Translations under genes and position numbers: made by a program
Source of the DNA: Phenylobacterium deserti
GTDB taxonomy: Bacteria > Pseudomonadota > Alphaproteobacteria > Caulobacterales > Caulobacteraceae
Assembly (NCBI GenBank): GCA_943332615.1
Contig: CALQQB010000006.1
Coordinates: 1-64,000, forward strand
Direction: 5' to 3'
Length of the DNA stretch: 64,000 bases
Part shown: piece by piece, positions 32,586 to 41,533 of the stretch
Layout of the letters: each line of letters opens with the position of its first letter
Position numbering within the stretch: the first letter of the stretch is position 1
The notes under the pieces: generated by a model
Told to the model about the DNA's origin: nothing
The model's database searches: none
What the model saw: only the letters and a program-made list of their open reading frames with translations

Positions 32586-33425
32586 ATGCCGAGAGCCCGT
32601 AACGGCGCCGTCGAAATCGAATACCAGACCTTCGGAAATGACCCCTCCGGGGCCGTTCTCCTGGTCAACGGCCTGGGCTCGCAGATGACGCGCTGGCCCG
32701 AGGCGTTCTGCGAGCGGTTGGCCGCCCGGGGCTTCCAGGTGATTCGAATGGACAACCGCGACACCGGCCTCTCGACCTGGCTGGAGGGACAGTCCTACCT
32801 CCTCGCCGACATGAGCCACGACGCCATGGCCGTGCTGGATGCCGCCGGCGTCAGGCGCGCCCATATCGCCGGGGTTTCGATGGGCGGGATGATCGTGCAG
32901 CGGATCGCCATCGACCATCCGGACCGGGTGCTGTCGCTGACTTCGATCATGTCGGCGCCCAGCCCCGCGACGCTGAAATCCACGCCGGAGGCCATGGCGG
33001 TGCTCAACGTCGCGCCGCCGGACCCCAAGGCCGACTGGGACGCCTATCTCGCCCATGGCATGGCGAACGCGAGGACCATCGGCAGCCCCAGCTACCCCTG
33101 GACCGACGCCGAGATCCGCGAACGGGTCGAGACCGAATACCAGCGCGGCTTCAATCCGCCCGGCGTCGCGCGCCAGCGCCAGGCGATCGGAGCCGACGGC
33201 GACCGCATCCCGGAGTTGGGCAAGCTCAGCGTCCCAACCGTGGTCCTGCACGGCGAGGATGACCCGCTGGTACAGCCGATCGGCGGCCAGGCCACGGCCG
33301 CCGCCATCCCCGGCGCCGAGCTCAGGATGATCCCCGGCATGGGCCATGACCTGCCGCCCGGCCTGCACGACATCTTCATCGACGCCATCTGCGCGGCCGC
33401 CAGCCGCGCGAAAGCCAAAGCCTGA
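32586..33425 (+). CDS. alpha/beta hydrolase
   Basis: 279 residues. The nucleophile elbow is GVSMGGM (Ser ~101), the oxyanion region NGLGSQMTRWP, acid Asp in HGEDDPLV, and catalytic His in GMGHDLPPG. Substrate unknown; resembles 3-oxoadipate enol-lactonase-type hydrolases. ATG 32586 is chosen because AAGGAGG (32572-32578) lies seven bases upstream; ATG 32580 is too close. First of a probable operon with the SDR and phosphatase. Confidence 0.88.
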   Translation: MPRARNGAVEIEYQTFGNDPSGAVLLVNGLGSQMTRWPEAFCERLAARGFQVIRMDNRDTGLSTWLEGQSYLLADMSHDAMAVLDAAGVRRAHIAGVSMGGMIVQRIAIDHPDRVLSLTSIMSAPSPATLKSTPEAMAVLNVAPPDPKADWDAYLAHGMANARTIGSPSYPWTDAEIRERVETEYQRGFNPPGVARQRQAIGADGDRIPELGKLSVPTVVLHGEDDPLVQPIGGQATAAAIPGAELRMIPGMGHDLPPGLHDIFIDAICAAASRAKAKA

Positions 33426-33443
33426 GTTCACGAGGAAACCACC

Positions 33444-34229
33444 ATGGGACGTCTTTCCGGCCGCACGGCCGTCATCACTGGCGCGGCCAGCGGCATCGGA
33501 CGCGCCGCCGCCCACATCTTCGCCGCCGAGGGCGCGAACCTGGTCATCGCCGACAAGGCCGAGGCGGTGGCCGAGACCGCCGCGTCGGTGATCGCGGCCG
33601 GGGGCAAGGCCGTCGCGCTGACCGGCGACGCCGGCACGGACGCCTTCGTGCAGTCGCTGGTGGCGCGGGCGCAGTCGGACTACGGCGGCCTCGACATCTT
33701 TTGGGCCAACGCCGGCATCTCCGGCGGCTTCCTGCCACTGGAGGAACAGACCGCCGACTACTGGATTGAAATCCTGCGGGTGAACCTGATCGGCCCGTTC
33801 CTGGCGGTGAAATACGCCTCGGCGGTGATGATCCCCAACGGCAAGGGCTCGATCATCTGCACCGCCTCGGTCGCCGGCATCCGCTCCGGCGCCGGCGGCC
33901 CGGCCTATTCGGCCTCCAAAGCCGGGGTTATCAGCCTGGTGAAGACCGCCTGCAACGAACTCTACGGCACCGGCGTGCGCATCAACGCCGTGGCCCCCGG
34001 CCTGATCGAGACCGGCATGACCAAGCCGATCTTCGACGGCGCCCGGGCCCGCGGCAACGAGGACCGGATCGGCCAACTCAACCCCACCACCCGCTACGGC
34101 CAGCCGGAAGAGATTGCGCGGACCGGCCTGTTCCTGGCCAGTGACGACGCCTCCTACGTCAACGGCCAGACCATCGCGGTGGACGGCGGGCTGTCGACCT
34201 CGCACCCGGTGGTCCGCCGCAAGCGATGA
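33444..34229 (+). CDS. short-chain dehydrogenase/reductase
   Basis: 261 residues, classical [15 protein letters not shown] is the cofactor-binding motif, NAG the structural motif (WANAGISGG), the catalytic Ser is in IICTASVAG and the YxxxK is YSASK. C-terminal [13 protein letters not shown] is the classical end. Acidic Asp in VIADKAE after beta-2 suggests NAD preference. Follows the hydrolase by 18 bases and overlaps the phosphatase start (ATGA). Confidence 0.92.
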   Translation: MGRLSGRTAVITGAASGIGRAAAHIFAAEGANLVIADKAEAVAETAASVIAAGGKAVALTGDAGTDAFVQSLVARAQSDYGGLDIFWANAGISGGFLPLEEQTADYWIEILRVNLIGPFLAVKYASAVMIPNGKGSIICTASVAGIRSGAGGPAYSASKAGVISLVKTACNELYGTGVRINAVAPGLIETGMTKPIFDGARARGNEDRIGQLNPTTRYGQPEEIARTGLFLASDDASYVNGQTIAVDGGLSTSHPVVRRKR

Positions 34230-34807
34230 TCCTGCTGGTCCGTCACGGCGAGACCCAGTGGAACGTCGAGCGACGGTTCCAGGGGCAGAAGGACTCGCCG
34301 CTCACCGAGCGCGGCCGCCGCCAGGCCGCAGCCATGGCGGCGCTGGTGGCTGACCTGGTCCATCGCGACGGCGGCGACTGGCGCCTGGTCGCGAGCCCGC
34401 TCGGCCGCACCCTCGACACCGCGGCCATCATCGCCGCGGCCACCGGGTTGAGCCTTGAAACCGATGAACGCCTCATGGAGATCAATTGCGGCGCGTGGGA
34501 GGGCCTGACCTGGACAGAGGTGAGCGCCGGACGCGACGCCAATTCGCGCCACTGGACTTTCGACGCGCCGGGCGGCGAGACCCATGAGGACGTGGCCGCG
34601 CGGATCGATGATTTCCTGGCCGCCCTGCCGCCGGAGCCCGAGCGCCGCGTGGTGCTGGTCAGCCATGGCGCCGCCGGTCGCGTGATGCGCGGCAGCTACA
34701 TCGGGCTGTCGCGCGAAGCCATGCTCGACCTGGACGTCCCGCAGGACGCCATCTTCCGCCTTCAAAACGGCCAGATCGACCGCTTGGACTGCGATCCCGC
34801 TGAATAG
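34226..34807 (+). CDS. histidine phosphatase (phosphoglycerate mutase-like)
   Basis: 193 residues. [21 protein letters not shown] is the catalytic RHGE motif, Glu in [11 protein letters not shown], and the second His in [14 protein letters not shown]. Classed by family as phosphatase or mutase; cofactor-type phosphatases of this size usually act on small phosphate esters. Start overlaps the SDR stop, so coupled translation. Confidence 0.88.
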   Translation: MILLVRHGETQWNVERRFQGQKDSPLTERGRRQAAAMAALVADLVHRDGGDWRLVASPLGRTLDTAAIIAAATGLSLETDERLMEINCGAWEGLTWTEVSAGRDANSRHWTFDAPGGETHEDVAARIDDFLAALPPEPERRVVLVSHGAAGRVMRGSYIGLSREAMLDLDVPQDAIFRLQNGQIDRLDCDPAE

Positions 34808-34822
34808 TTGCATAAGGGGCCG

Positions 34823-36556
34823 ATGGTCCGCGCCTTCGTCATCGCCGTCACCGCCGTCCTGCTGCTGGGCGCGACCCCGGCGCCGGGATCGGTGGACTAT
34901 AGCCTGGGCGTCACGCCGCAGGCCGGCGGCGCGCCGCCGACCCTGGACGTCGAGATCCGCCTGCGCGGCGACGCCGACGGCGAGACCCGACTGGACCTGC
35001 CCGACCGCTATGGCGACGGCCACGAGTTCTGGCGGCAGCTTTACGACCTCAGGGTCACGGGGGCGAAGGTCAGCGAGGACGGCCCGGCCCACCGCGTGCT
35101 GCGCCACAAGCCGAACGCCAAGCTGGTCGTCCGCTACCGCGTCTCCACCGCCTACGGCGAGGACCCGCAGGGTCGCGATGGGAACCCCTACAAGGGTGCG
35201 ATCATCCGGCCCGAGTGGATGGCGCTGCTGGGCGAGGCGGTGTTCGCCTCGCCGGAGGGCCGCGACGCCGACCCCGCCACCTTCCAGTGGGGCAAGCTCC
35301 CGCCCGGCTGGCGGGCCGCCTCGGACCTGGATCGGGGCGCGGGCAGCCCGCCCCTGACCGTCAACAACGTGGGCGGCTCCATCACCCTGGCCGGCGTCCG
35401 CCTCGCCCTGGCCGAGCGGTCGATCGCCGGCGGGACCCTGCGGGTGGCCACCTTCGAGGGCGGCCCGTTCAAGCTCGACGCCTTCGCCGATGAGATCGCG
35501 CGAACCATCGGCGCCGAGCGGGCGTTCTGGAACGATGTCACCGGGCCCTTTTTCGTCGGCATGATTCCCCTGGTGCCCAACGGAAGCGGTCGCTCCAGCG
35601 GCGGCACGGGCCGTGGCGACGGATTCGTGCTCTACGCCACCCCCGGCTCTGAGGGCGACTTCGGCCGCGTCATCGGCCACGAGCAGGTCCACACCTGGAT
35701 AACCGAGCGCCTCGGCGTCGTTCCCGAGCCCCAGCCCGAGGCCGCGGCCCGCTTCTGGTTGACCGAGGGCTTCACGGACTTCTTCACCGACCGCACCCTG
35801 CTGCGCGCCGGCCAGGTGGATGTCGGCGAGACGGTGGGGCGGATGGCCGCGTCCATGAAGGCCTACGACGCCTCGCCGGTGAAAACCGCTCCAAACAGCC
35901 GCATCGTCACCGACTTCCGGACGGACGACGCCGTTATGCGACTGCCCTACCAGCGCGGGGCCTTGCTTGCGCTCAGGTGGGACGAGGAGATCCGCTTGAA
36001 GACGGGCGGCCAGGCCGACCTGGACGACGTGGTGCTGCGGATGCGCGACCATGCCGCGAAGTTCCCGGCCGGCCAGGCGCCGGATGTGGTCACCGGCCTG
36101 GTCTCAGCGTTCTGGGTTGTGGCGGGGATCGATCTGCGTCCCGACATCGGCCGCTATGTCGACCGGGGCGAGGCGATCGTCCTGCCCGAAGAGATGTTCG
36201 ACGGCTGTCTGCAGGCGGCGGTCACCATCTCACCCGGCTTCGATCCCGGCTTCAAAGCTGAGGCGTCCTTCGCCGCGAAGAAGGTGAGTGGCGTGCGCCG
36301 CAGCGGGCCGGCCTGGAACTCCGGCCTGCGCGACGGGATGGCGCTGGCGGCCTGGAGCTACAACGCCGGCGACATGACCCGGATGATCGAACTCACGATC
36401 CGCACGCCGGGCAGGAAGGCCAAGCCGCGCAAGATCGCCTACTGGCCCTACGGCGACGTGGACACTCAGACGCGGACCCTGCGCCTGATGCCCGGCATGA
36501 CCGAAGCCGCCCGCGGCGCCTGCGGCCGCAAGATCGGCGGGCTCCAGGGGAAATAG
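34823..36556 (+). CDS. M61-family (glycyl aminopeptidase-like) metalloprotease
   Basis: 577 residues. A signal peptide (AFVIAVTAVLLLGATPAPG) precedes an N-terminal beta domain. The zinc site is HEQVHTW (~286-292) with a third ligand Glu in WLTEGFTDFF (~313). A PDZ-like segment lies near the C-terminus (SGVRRSGPAWNSGLRDGM). ATG 34823 is preferred over TTG 34808. Follows the phosphatase by 15 bases. Probably periplasmic peptidase of acidic or glycine-rich peptides. Confidence 0.85.
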   Translation: MVRAFVIAVTAVLLLGATPAPGSVDYSLGVTPQAGGAPPTLDVEIRLRGDADGETRLDLPDRYGDGHEFWRQLYDLRVTGAKVSEDGPAHRVLRHKPNAKLVVRYRVSTAYGEDPQGRDGNPYKGAIIRPEWMALLGEAVFASPEGRDADPATFQWGKLPPGWRAASDLDRGAGSPPLTVNNVGGSITLAGVRLALAERSIAGGTLRVATFEGGPFKLDAFADEIARTIGAERAFWNDVTGPFFVGMIPLVPNGSGRSSGGTGRGDGFVLYATPGSEGDFGRVIGHEQVHTWITERLGVVPEPQPEAAARFWLTEGFTDFFTDRTLLRAGQVDVGETVGRMAASMKAYDASPVKTAPNSRIVTDFRTDDAVMRLPYQRGALLALRWDEEIRLKTGGQADLDDVVLRMRDHAAKFPAGQAPDVVTGLVSAFWVVAGIDLRPDIGRYVDRGEAIVLPEEMFDGCLQAAVTISPGFDPGFKAEASFAAKKVSGVRRSGPAWNSGLRDGMALAAWSYNAGDMTRMIELTIRTPGRKAKPRKIAYWPYGDVDTQTRTLRLMPGMTEAARGACGRKIGGLQGK

Positions 36557-36669
36557 GACCACCCAGCTGTTTCAGGCTCGCGGCCCGGAACGCCACCTAG
36601 AAACAGGTGTGTGTCGGCCTTTTCCCGGTTAGAAGCGACAACCCTTTTTCACGCCCGCACGCACGGATC

Positions 36670-37416
36670 ATGGCCGGACATTCGAAGTTCAAGAACATCA
36701 TGCACCGCAAGGGGCGCGCCGACGGGGCGCGGTCCAAGCTGTTCTCCAAGCTCTCCCGCGAGATCACCGTGGCGGCCAAGATGGGCCTGCCCGATCCGTC
36801 GATGAACGCCCGGTTGCGGCTGGCGGTGAACAACGCCAAGGCCGAGTCCCTGCCCAAGGACGTCATCGACCGCGCCATTAAGAAGGCCTCGGGCGGCGAC
36901 GCCGAGAGCTATGACGAGATCCGCTACGAGGGCTTCGGGCCCGGCGGCGTCGGCGTGATCGTCGAAGTGCTGACCGACAACCGCAACCGCTCGGCCGCGA
37001 ACGTCCGCTCCACCTTCGCTAAGTGCGGCGGCAACCTGGGTGAGACCGGCTCGGTCTCCTTCATGTGGGACCGGGTGGGCCAGATCGTCTACGCCGTGGC
37101 GGCCGGGTCCGAGGACAAGGTCATGGAAGCCGCCATCGAGGCCGGCGCCGAGGACGTGGAGTCGGACGAAGACGGCCACACGATCTATACCGCCTTCGAG
37201 CAGATTTCGGACGTGGCCGCGGCCCTAGAAGCCGCGCTGGGCGCCGCCAAGTCCACGAACCTGGCCTGGCGGCCCAAGGCGCTGACCCCCATCACCGGCG
37301 ACCCGGTCGGCACCCTGATGAAGCTGATCGAGACCCTGGAAGACGACGATGACGTCCAGAACGTCTACTCCAACGCCGACATCTCGGCGGAAGACTTGGC
37401 GAAGCTCGAGGGCTGA
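36670..37416 (+). CDS. yebC: YebC/PmpR-family protein
   Basis: 248 residues. Starts [18 protein letters not shown], the invariant YebC N-terminus, followed by [19 protein letters not shown] and [14 protein letters not shown]. YebC proteins bind DNA or aid translation of proline-rich stretches; the family role is still debated. Often upstream of ruvC-ruvA-ruvB; here ruvC is ~5.7 kb away. Normal length. It overlaps the start of the next small gene by one base. Confidence 0.96.
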   Translation: MAGHSKFKNIMHRKGRADGARSKLFSKLSREITVAAKMGLPDPSMNARLRLAVNNAKAESLPKDVIDRAIKKASGGDAESYDEIRYEGFGPGGVGVIVEVLTDNRNRSAANVRSTFAKCGGNLGETGSVSFMWDRVGQIVYAVAAGSEDKVMEAAIEAGAEDVESDEDGHTIYTAFEQISDVAAALEAALGAAKSTNLAWRPKALTPITGDPVGTLMKLIETLEDDDDVQNVYSNADISAEDLAKLEG

Positions 37417-37631
37417 TGGCCAAGCCTCCTGAGGATCCCCGCGTCGCCGACCTCGCCCGCTACCGAAAGCAGCGCGAGGCAGAGGCCCGCAAGAAGCCCC
37501 CCAAGCCGCCCCGGCCGCCGGGGCCGGGCCTGCTGGGCTCCAATCCCCGGGCCGGCCTGATCCTGGCGCTGATGGCCGTGGCCGCCGTACTGTATTTTCT
37601 GGCCCCGATGATCCTGTCCAAGCTGCATTGA
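37416..37631 (+). CDS. small C-terminal-anchored membrane protein
   Basis: 71 residues: a charged, Pro/Lys-rich N-terminus (PPKPPRPPGPG) then one membrane helix (GLILALMAVAAVLYFLAPM, ~47-65). ATG overlaps the yebC stop by one base (TGATGG), so probably co-expressed. Interestingly proline-rich, given the YebC link to polyproline translation; this is a loose inference. No known family. Confidence 0.62.
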   Translation: MAKPPEDPRVADLARYRKQREAEARKKPPKPPRPPGPGLLGSNPRAGLILALMAVAAVLYFLAPMILSKLH

Positions 37632-37702
37632 GCGATAGGCGCCGCAGCGTCCACCTCGCTATGGTCGCCGGATAAAGAACGGGATCACTCAGGGGACACG
37701 CT

Positions 37703-38188
37703 ATGAAGACCGCCATCAGCCTCGCCGCGACCGCCGCCGCGCTCAGCCTCGCCGGCGCCGCCCAGGCCGCCACCGACTTCGTCACCATCCCGCTGGAGAC
37801 CATGGTCAACGCCCCGGCCGACGTGGCCTGGAAGAAGGTCTCGGGCTACTGCGACATCGGCGCCTGGTTCAAGACTACCTGCACGATCAGCTCCGGCAAG
37901 GACGGCGAGGTCGGCGCCGTACGCGTCATCGCCGGCCGCGTGACCGAGTTGTTGGTCGCCAAGACGGCGTGGTCCTACACCTACTCACAGCCGAAATCGC
38001 CGATCGACTACCACGGCACGCTGGAGATCAGGCCCATCGACAAGAAGACCTCCAAGCTCCTCTACACCCTGATCTATGACGCCGCCGCCCTGCCCGATCC
38101 GACCAAGAAGGACGCCGACGTCGCCGGCCGCACGAAGCAGTTCACCGGACTCCTGGCGACGATCAAGAGCGTCGCCGAGGCGAAGTAG
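37703..38188 (+). CDS. secreted SRPBCC-type protein
   Basis: 161 residues. Signal peptide (LAATAAALSLAGAAQAA) then a START/Bet v1-like fold (MVNAPADVAWKKVSGYCDIGAWF ... VTELLVAKTAWSYTYSQP ... ADVAGRTKQFTGLLATIKS). Periplasmic; likely binds a hydrophobic ligand, but the ligand is unknown. ATG 37703 follows a weak GGGGACAC. A GC hairpin lies after the stop. Confidence 0.75.
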   Translation: MKTAISLAATAAALSLAGAAQAATDFVTIPLETMVNAPADVAWKKVSGYCDIGAWFKTTCTISSGKDGEVGAVRVIAGRVTELLVAKTAWSYTYSQPKSPIDYHGTLEIRPIDKKTSKLLYTLIYDAAALPDPTKKDADVAGRTKQFTGLLATIKSVAEAK

Positions 38189-38203
38189 CCGACGACGAGC
38201 GCT

Positions 38204-38237
38204 CTTACCTCCCCTGCCGCTTCGCGGGGGAGGTAAG
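38204..38237 (+). terminator. hairpin after the SRPBCC gene
   Basis: CTTACCTCCCC (38204-38214) and GGGGAGGTAAG (38227-38237) are perfect complements around a 12-base loop. No T-run. Confidence 0.5.
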
Positions 38238-38311
38238 GCAAACGGCCACGGTTCCGTCACGCGGCCGGTCAGGCTAAGAACGTCTCCCAACGTCGGGGAA
38301 ACGGAAACGTC

Positions 38312-38461
38312 ATGCAGAGACGCAAGGTCGATCGCGCTCAGCGCATGCGCGCGCGCCGGGTCTGGTGGGAGCGGTACGGAGCCTTCGTGCGCGGCCTCGT
38401 GACCGGCAGCGCGGTCACCGCGGTTGGCGCCTGGATCCTGCAGATGGTCATGGCCCGATAG
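38312..38461 (+). CDS. 49-residue basic membrane protein
   Basis: ATG 38312 to TAG 38461. The N-terminus is rich in Arg/Lys (QRRKVDRAQRMRARRVWWE) and the C-terminal half is one helix (LVTGSAVTAVGAWILQMVMA). No family. Located between the SRPBCC hairpin and the EcsC-like gene; the end overlaps the region where the EcsC-like gene must start. Confidence 0.5.
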   Translation: MQRRKVDRAQRMRARRVWWERYGAFVRGLVTGSAVTAVGAWILQMVMAR

Positions 38462-39204
38462 CCCGCGCCGCGCCGCCCGCCGGTCTCACCGACGCCGCCT
38501 ACGAGGCCTGGGCCCGGGACGAGGTCGCGCACTGGCGCGCCGGCGTGCTCAGGCCCGCCAGCGCCCTGGACCGGGCCGCCAAGGGCCTGCAGGGCCGGAT
38601 CAACCGGCTGATCCCCGAGCGCGTCCATGGCGCCATCACAGCGGTGATGGAGCGGATCACGCGCGCCATCCTCACCGGGGCCGACCTCACGACCGCCCCG
38701 CCCATGATCGGATCCGCACTCGCCGAGTGCGACCGTCGCGCCCTGGCCGCCATCGACGGCTATCGCAAGACCGCCGCTGTCGAGGGCGGGGTCACCGGGG
38801 CCGCCGGCTTCTGGCTCGGCGTGGCGGATTTCCCGGCCCTGCTGGTGCTGAAGTTCAAGCTGCTGTTCGACCTGTCGGCGATCTACGGCCACGAGGCCGA
38901 GCGGTTCGAGGAACGGCTCTACATCCTCAGCCTGTTTCAACTGGCCTTCTCCGGCGCCGACCACCGCGCGGCGGTGGTGGCCGGGATAGAGGACTGGGAC
39001 GCCGGCATCCACCCCACAGACTTCGATCACTTCGACTGGCGCGCCTTCCAGCAGGAATACCGCGACGCCATCGACCTGCCCAAGATGGCCCAGATGATAC
39101 CCATCGTCGGGGCCCCCATCGGCGCCGTCGTGAACTGGAGTCTGGTGGCGCGTCTGGGCGAAACAGCGATGAACGGCTACCGGATGCGCTGGCTCGCGCG
39201 TTAG
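38365..39204 (+). CDS. EcsC-family protein
   Basis: Up to 279 residues; the EcsC part runs from about LTDAAYEAW to the end. Typical segments: LDRAAKGLQGRINRLIPE, EGGVTGAAGFWLGVADFPAL, LKFKLLFDLSAIYGHEAER and MIPIVGAPIGAVVNWSLV. The only standard start is GTG 38365, but the first ~38 residues overlap the upstream small gene in another frame and are not family-like, so the true start is unclear and possibly near 38460. Function of EcsC proteins is poorly known; membrane association is likely. Confidence 0.72.
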   Translation: MGAVRSLRARPRDRQRGHRGWRLDPADGHGPIARAAPPAGLTDAAYEAWARDEVAHWRAGVLRPASALDRAAKGLQGRINRLIPERVHGAITAVMERITRAILTGADLTTAPPMIGSALAECDRRALAAIDGYRKTAAVEGGVTGAAGFWLGVADFPALLVLKFKLLFDLSAIYGHEAERFEERLYILSLFQLAFSGADHRAAVVAGIEDWDAGIHPTDFDHFDWRAFQQEYRDAIDLPKMAQMIPIVGAPIGAVVNWSLVARLGETAMNGYRMRWLAR

Positions 39205-39210
39205 GTAGCG

Positions 39211-39684
39211 GTGATGCGGACTCTGCTACCCTTGCTCCTGTTGCTCAGCGGCCCGGCCCTGGCCGAGGCGCGGCTTACCGATGGCCAGGTCCGCGCCTTC
39301 GTCGCGCGCCAGGAGCAGGCCTGGAACGCCGGAGCCCTCGACCGCTACTTCTCGGCCTTCACCCCGGACGCGCGCTTCACCGACCAGGCCTATGTCGGCG
39401 ACAAGCCGCCAGTGCTCTACGGGACATCGACCCTGGCCCAGGCCCGCGCTCAGGCGCGACGCGTGGGCCGCGACACCAAGACCCGGGAGGCCGGCCAGAT
39501 CCTGCGCGTCGAGATCGCCGCCGACGGCCGCTCAGCCCACGTCGTCTCGAACGAAACCTCCATCGTGGAGAAGGCCGGCCGCACCCGGCGTCTCTGCGCC
39601 AGCCGCACCCAGACCCTGGACTTCAGCGGCGGCCGGGTCCGTTCCCGCGGCCAGACGGACACCTTCATCAAATGCCCCCGATAG
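39211..39684 (+). CDS. secreted NTF2/SnoaL-like protein
   Basis: 157 residues. A short signal peptide (LLPLLLLLSGPALA) precedes a cone-fold NTF2-like domain: VRAFVARQEQAWNAGALDRYFSAF and ILRVEIAADGRSAHVVSNET. Start GTG 39211 or ATG 39214. It begins six bases after the EcsC stop and its end overlaps the next start by 13 bases. Function unknown. Confidence 0.72.
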   Translation: MMRTLLPLLLLLSGPALAEARLTDGQVRAFVARQEQAWNAGALDRYFSAFTPDARFTDQAYVGDKPPVLYGTSTLAQARAQARRVGRDTKTREAGQILRVEIAADGRSAHVVSNETSIVEKAGRTRRLCASRTQTLDFSGGRVRSRGQTDTFIKCPR

Positions 39685-40268
39685 TTCCCTCCCGTCTCAA
39701 GGTCGGCGTCGACGTGCCCTGGGTGACCAGCTGGTCGCAGGAGAACGAGGGCGCCGTCGGCCCCTGTCCCACCGTCGATGGCCAGCCGGCCGCCCTGCAA
39801 AAGTGGAAGCCCGGGGTCGGCAAGCCGCTGTATTCGCTGAACCACCTGCGCCGCCAGCGCGACTCGGTCCGTGCGCTGCTCTGTCCGATGTGCGGCGAAC
39901 CCACGTTGGAGGGCGACCGCTGGAGCCAGACCGGTCGGTTCGTGGCGGCCGGGAGGCTGCGCGCGCGCGGGTTCGGCCAGGCCCTGCCGGCGGACCTGGA
40001 GGACGACCGGGTGCTGCTGGACTGCGGCGCCATCGCGCCGCTGCACCTGCGCTGCGCCCAGGCCTCGCTGCGGCGTTGCCCCCATCTGGGCGGCATGGCC
40101 GAGCGCGAGCTCAAGGCGTTCCCGCCCGCCTGGGTGGTCGCGCCACTCTACATCGAAGCGCGGGCGCCGAAGACGGGCCAGCCCTTCCCGGCGGTCAGCT
40201 TCCTGCAGTTGCTGGGGGTGACCACCGATCGCGACGCCGACTGGCAAAGCCGCACGCCAAGGGGCTAG
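39672..40268 (+). CDS. conserved hypothetical with CxxC motif
   Basis: 198 residues. Contains LLCPMCGEPT, a Zn-ribbon-like CxxC, and additional Cys/His near LDCGAIAPLHLRCAQASLRRCPH. VDVPWVTSW near the start and YIEARAPKTGQPFPAVSF near the end are distinct but I recognise no named family. The start overlaps the end of the NTF2-like gene. The genes from EcsC to cyclophilin are tightly packed on one strand. Confidence 0.65.
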   Translation: MPPIVPSRLKVGVDVPWVTSWSQENEGAVGPCPTVDGQPAALQKWKPGVGKPLYSLNHLRRQRDSVRALLCPMCGEPTLEGDRWSQTGRFVAAGRLRARGFGQALPADLEDDRVLLDCGAIAPLHLRCAQASLRRCPHLGGMAERELKAFPPAWVVAPLYIEARAPKTGQPFPAVSFLQLLGVTTDRDADWQSRTPRG

Positions 40269-40277
40269 TCTGGCCGC

Positions 40278-41048
40278 ATGCTCCGTCGCACCCTCTTCGG
40301 CCTCTGCGCCGCCTTCACCGTCACCGCCGCCCAGGCCCAGGCGCCCGCCGCCGCTCCGGCCGCGCCAATGCCGGCCCCGGTCTCCAAGCCCAACCCACGG
40401 GTAAAGATCGAGACCGCCGAAGGCGCCATCGTTGTGGAGCTCTATGCAGACAAGGCCCCGATCACGGTGGCCAACTATCTGAAGTACGTGGACCGCGGCC
40501 TGTTCACCGGGGCCACCTTCTACCGGGCCAGCAAGCCCAAGGACTACAAGGGCAACGACTATGGCCTGGTGCAGGGCGGCCTGCAGAACGACCCCAACAA
40601 GATGCTGCCGCCCATCGCCCACGAGTCGACGATCAAGACCGGCCTGACCCACAAGACCAACGGCACGATTTCCATGGGCCGCTACGCCCCGGGCACCGCC
40701 AAGGCCGACTGGTCGATCACCCTGGGCGACATGAGCTATCTGGACGCCGACCCCAAGAACCCTACGGCCAACCCCGGCTTCGCCGCCTTCGGCCAGGTGG
40801 TGGAGGGTCTGGAGGTGATCCAGAAGATCATCGTCATGCCCACCGACCCTAACAAGGGCGAGGGGGCGATGAAGGGCGAGATGCTGGTCAAGCCGATCCG
40901 CATCACCAAGGTCAGCCGCGTGCCGGTGACGCCAGCGGCCCAGGCAACGCCGGTCCCAGCCCCAGCCCCAGCCCCAGCCCCAGCCCCAGCCCCAGCCCCA
41001 GCCCCAGCCCCAGCCCCGCCCGCCACTCAGCCTCCGCAGGTCCCATGA
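40278..41048 (+). CDS. periplasmic cyclophilin-type peptidyl-prolyl isomerase with Pro-Ala tail
   Basis: 256 residues. Signal peptide (FGLCAAFTVTAAQAQ), then a cyclophilin domain: IETAEGAIVVELYADKAPIT, NYLKYVDRGLFTGATFYR, VQGGLQNDPNK and NGTISMGRYAPGTAKADW. The C-terminus is a (PA)n tail of ~11 Pro-Ala pairs encoded by a hexamer microsatellite (separate entry). It would assist folding of secreted proteins. The tail probably spans the envelope or tethers the enzyme. Stop overlaps the cupin start. Confidence 0.88.
   Translation: MLRRTLFGLCAAFTVTAAQAQAPAAAPAAPMPAPVSKPNPRVKIETAEGAIVVELYADKAPITVANYLKYVDRGLFTGATFYRASKPKDYKGNDYGLVQGGLQNDPNKMLPPIAHESTIKTGLTHKTNGTISMGRYAPGTAKADWSITLGDMSYLDADPKNPTANPGFAAFGQVVEGLEVIQKIIVMPTDPNKGEGAMKGEMLVKPIRITKVSRVPVTPAAQATPVPAPAPAPAPAPAPAPAPAPAPPATQPPQVP
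40955..41018 (+). repeat. CCAGCC hexanucleotide microsatellite (Pro-Ala codons)
   Basis: About ten to eleven perfect copies of a six-base unit reading Pro-Ala. Slippage would change the tail length without shifting frame because the unit is two codons. Confidence 0.9.
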
Positions 41049-41521
41049 GCCACACGCCCGACACCCCCGAAGACGGCTGGAAGCACACCGGCGTCCGCGT
41101 CGTGCCCGGCGACCAGTTGGACCCCGCCGCCGCGACCACCCCCGGCATGGACCGCGCCGTCGCCATCGACCGCGCGCGGATGGGCGCCCAGAAGCTCTGG
41201 GCAGGGACCGTCCACATCCACGCCAACGCCAAGACCGGCGCCCACCACCACGGCCCGCTGGAAAGCGTGATCTACGTCGTCTCCGGCCGCGCCCGCATGC
41301 GCTGGGGCGAGAAGCTGGAATTCGTCGCCGAGGCCGGGCCGGGCGACTTCATCTATGTGCCGCCGTTCGTGCCGCACCAGGAGATCAACGCCTCCAGCGA
41401 CGAAGTGCTCTCCTGCGTCCTGGTCCGCAGCGACTCAGACGCGGTGGTGGTGAACCTGGAGATCGAGCCCGCCGAGGCGCCGGAAGGCGTCGCCTGGATC
41501 GACCCCATCCACCGCGCCTGA
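41045..41521 (+). CDS. cupin-domain protein
   Basis: 158 residues with a single cupin: GAHHHGPLESVIYVVSGRAR (metal-binding HHH...E) and GDFIYVPPFVPHQEIN (second motif). Probably a small dioxygenase or sugar-binding protein; substrate unknown. The ATG overlaps the cyclophilin stop by four bases (ATGA). Convergent with the class III cyclase gene. Confidence 0.85.
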   Translation: MSHTPDTPEDGWKHTGVRVVPGDQLDPAAATTPGMDRAVAIDRARMGAQKLWAGTVHIHANAKTGAHHHGPLESVIYVVSGRARMRWGEKLEFVAEAGPGDFIYVPPFVPHQEINASSDEVLSCVLVRSDSDAVVVNLEIEPAEAPEGVAWIDPIHRA

Positions 41522-41533
41522 GAGGCGGAGGCC

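Noticed and set aside
32364..34205. 613-residue minus-strand open frame
   Set aside because: Antisense to the hydrolase and SDR genes; composition is G/A/H-rich with no domain motifs. It is a shadow of GC-rich coding DNA.
34154..36052. 632-residue minus-strand open frame
   Set aside because: Antisense to the phosphatase and M61 genes, no protein-like motifs.
38424..40268. 614-residue plus-strand open frame
   Set aside because: Its first two thirds are an off-frame reading of the EcsC and NTF2-like genes; only the last 198 codons (39672-40268) are a plausible gene.
40955..41018. tandem repeat as a CRISPR array
   Set aside because: Six-base units without spacers, inside a coding sequence.
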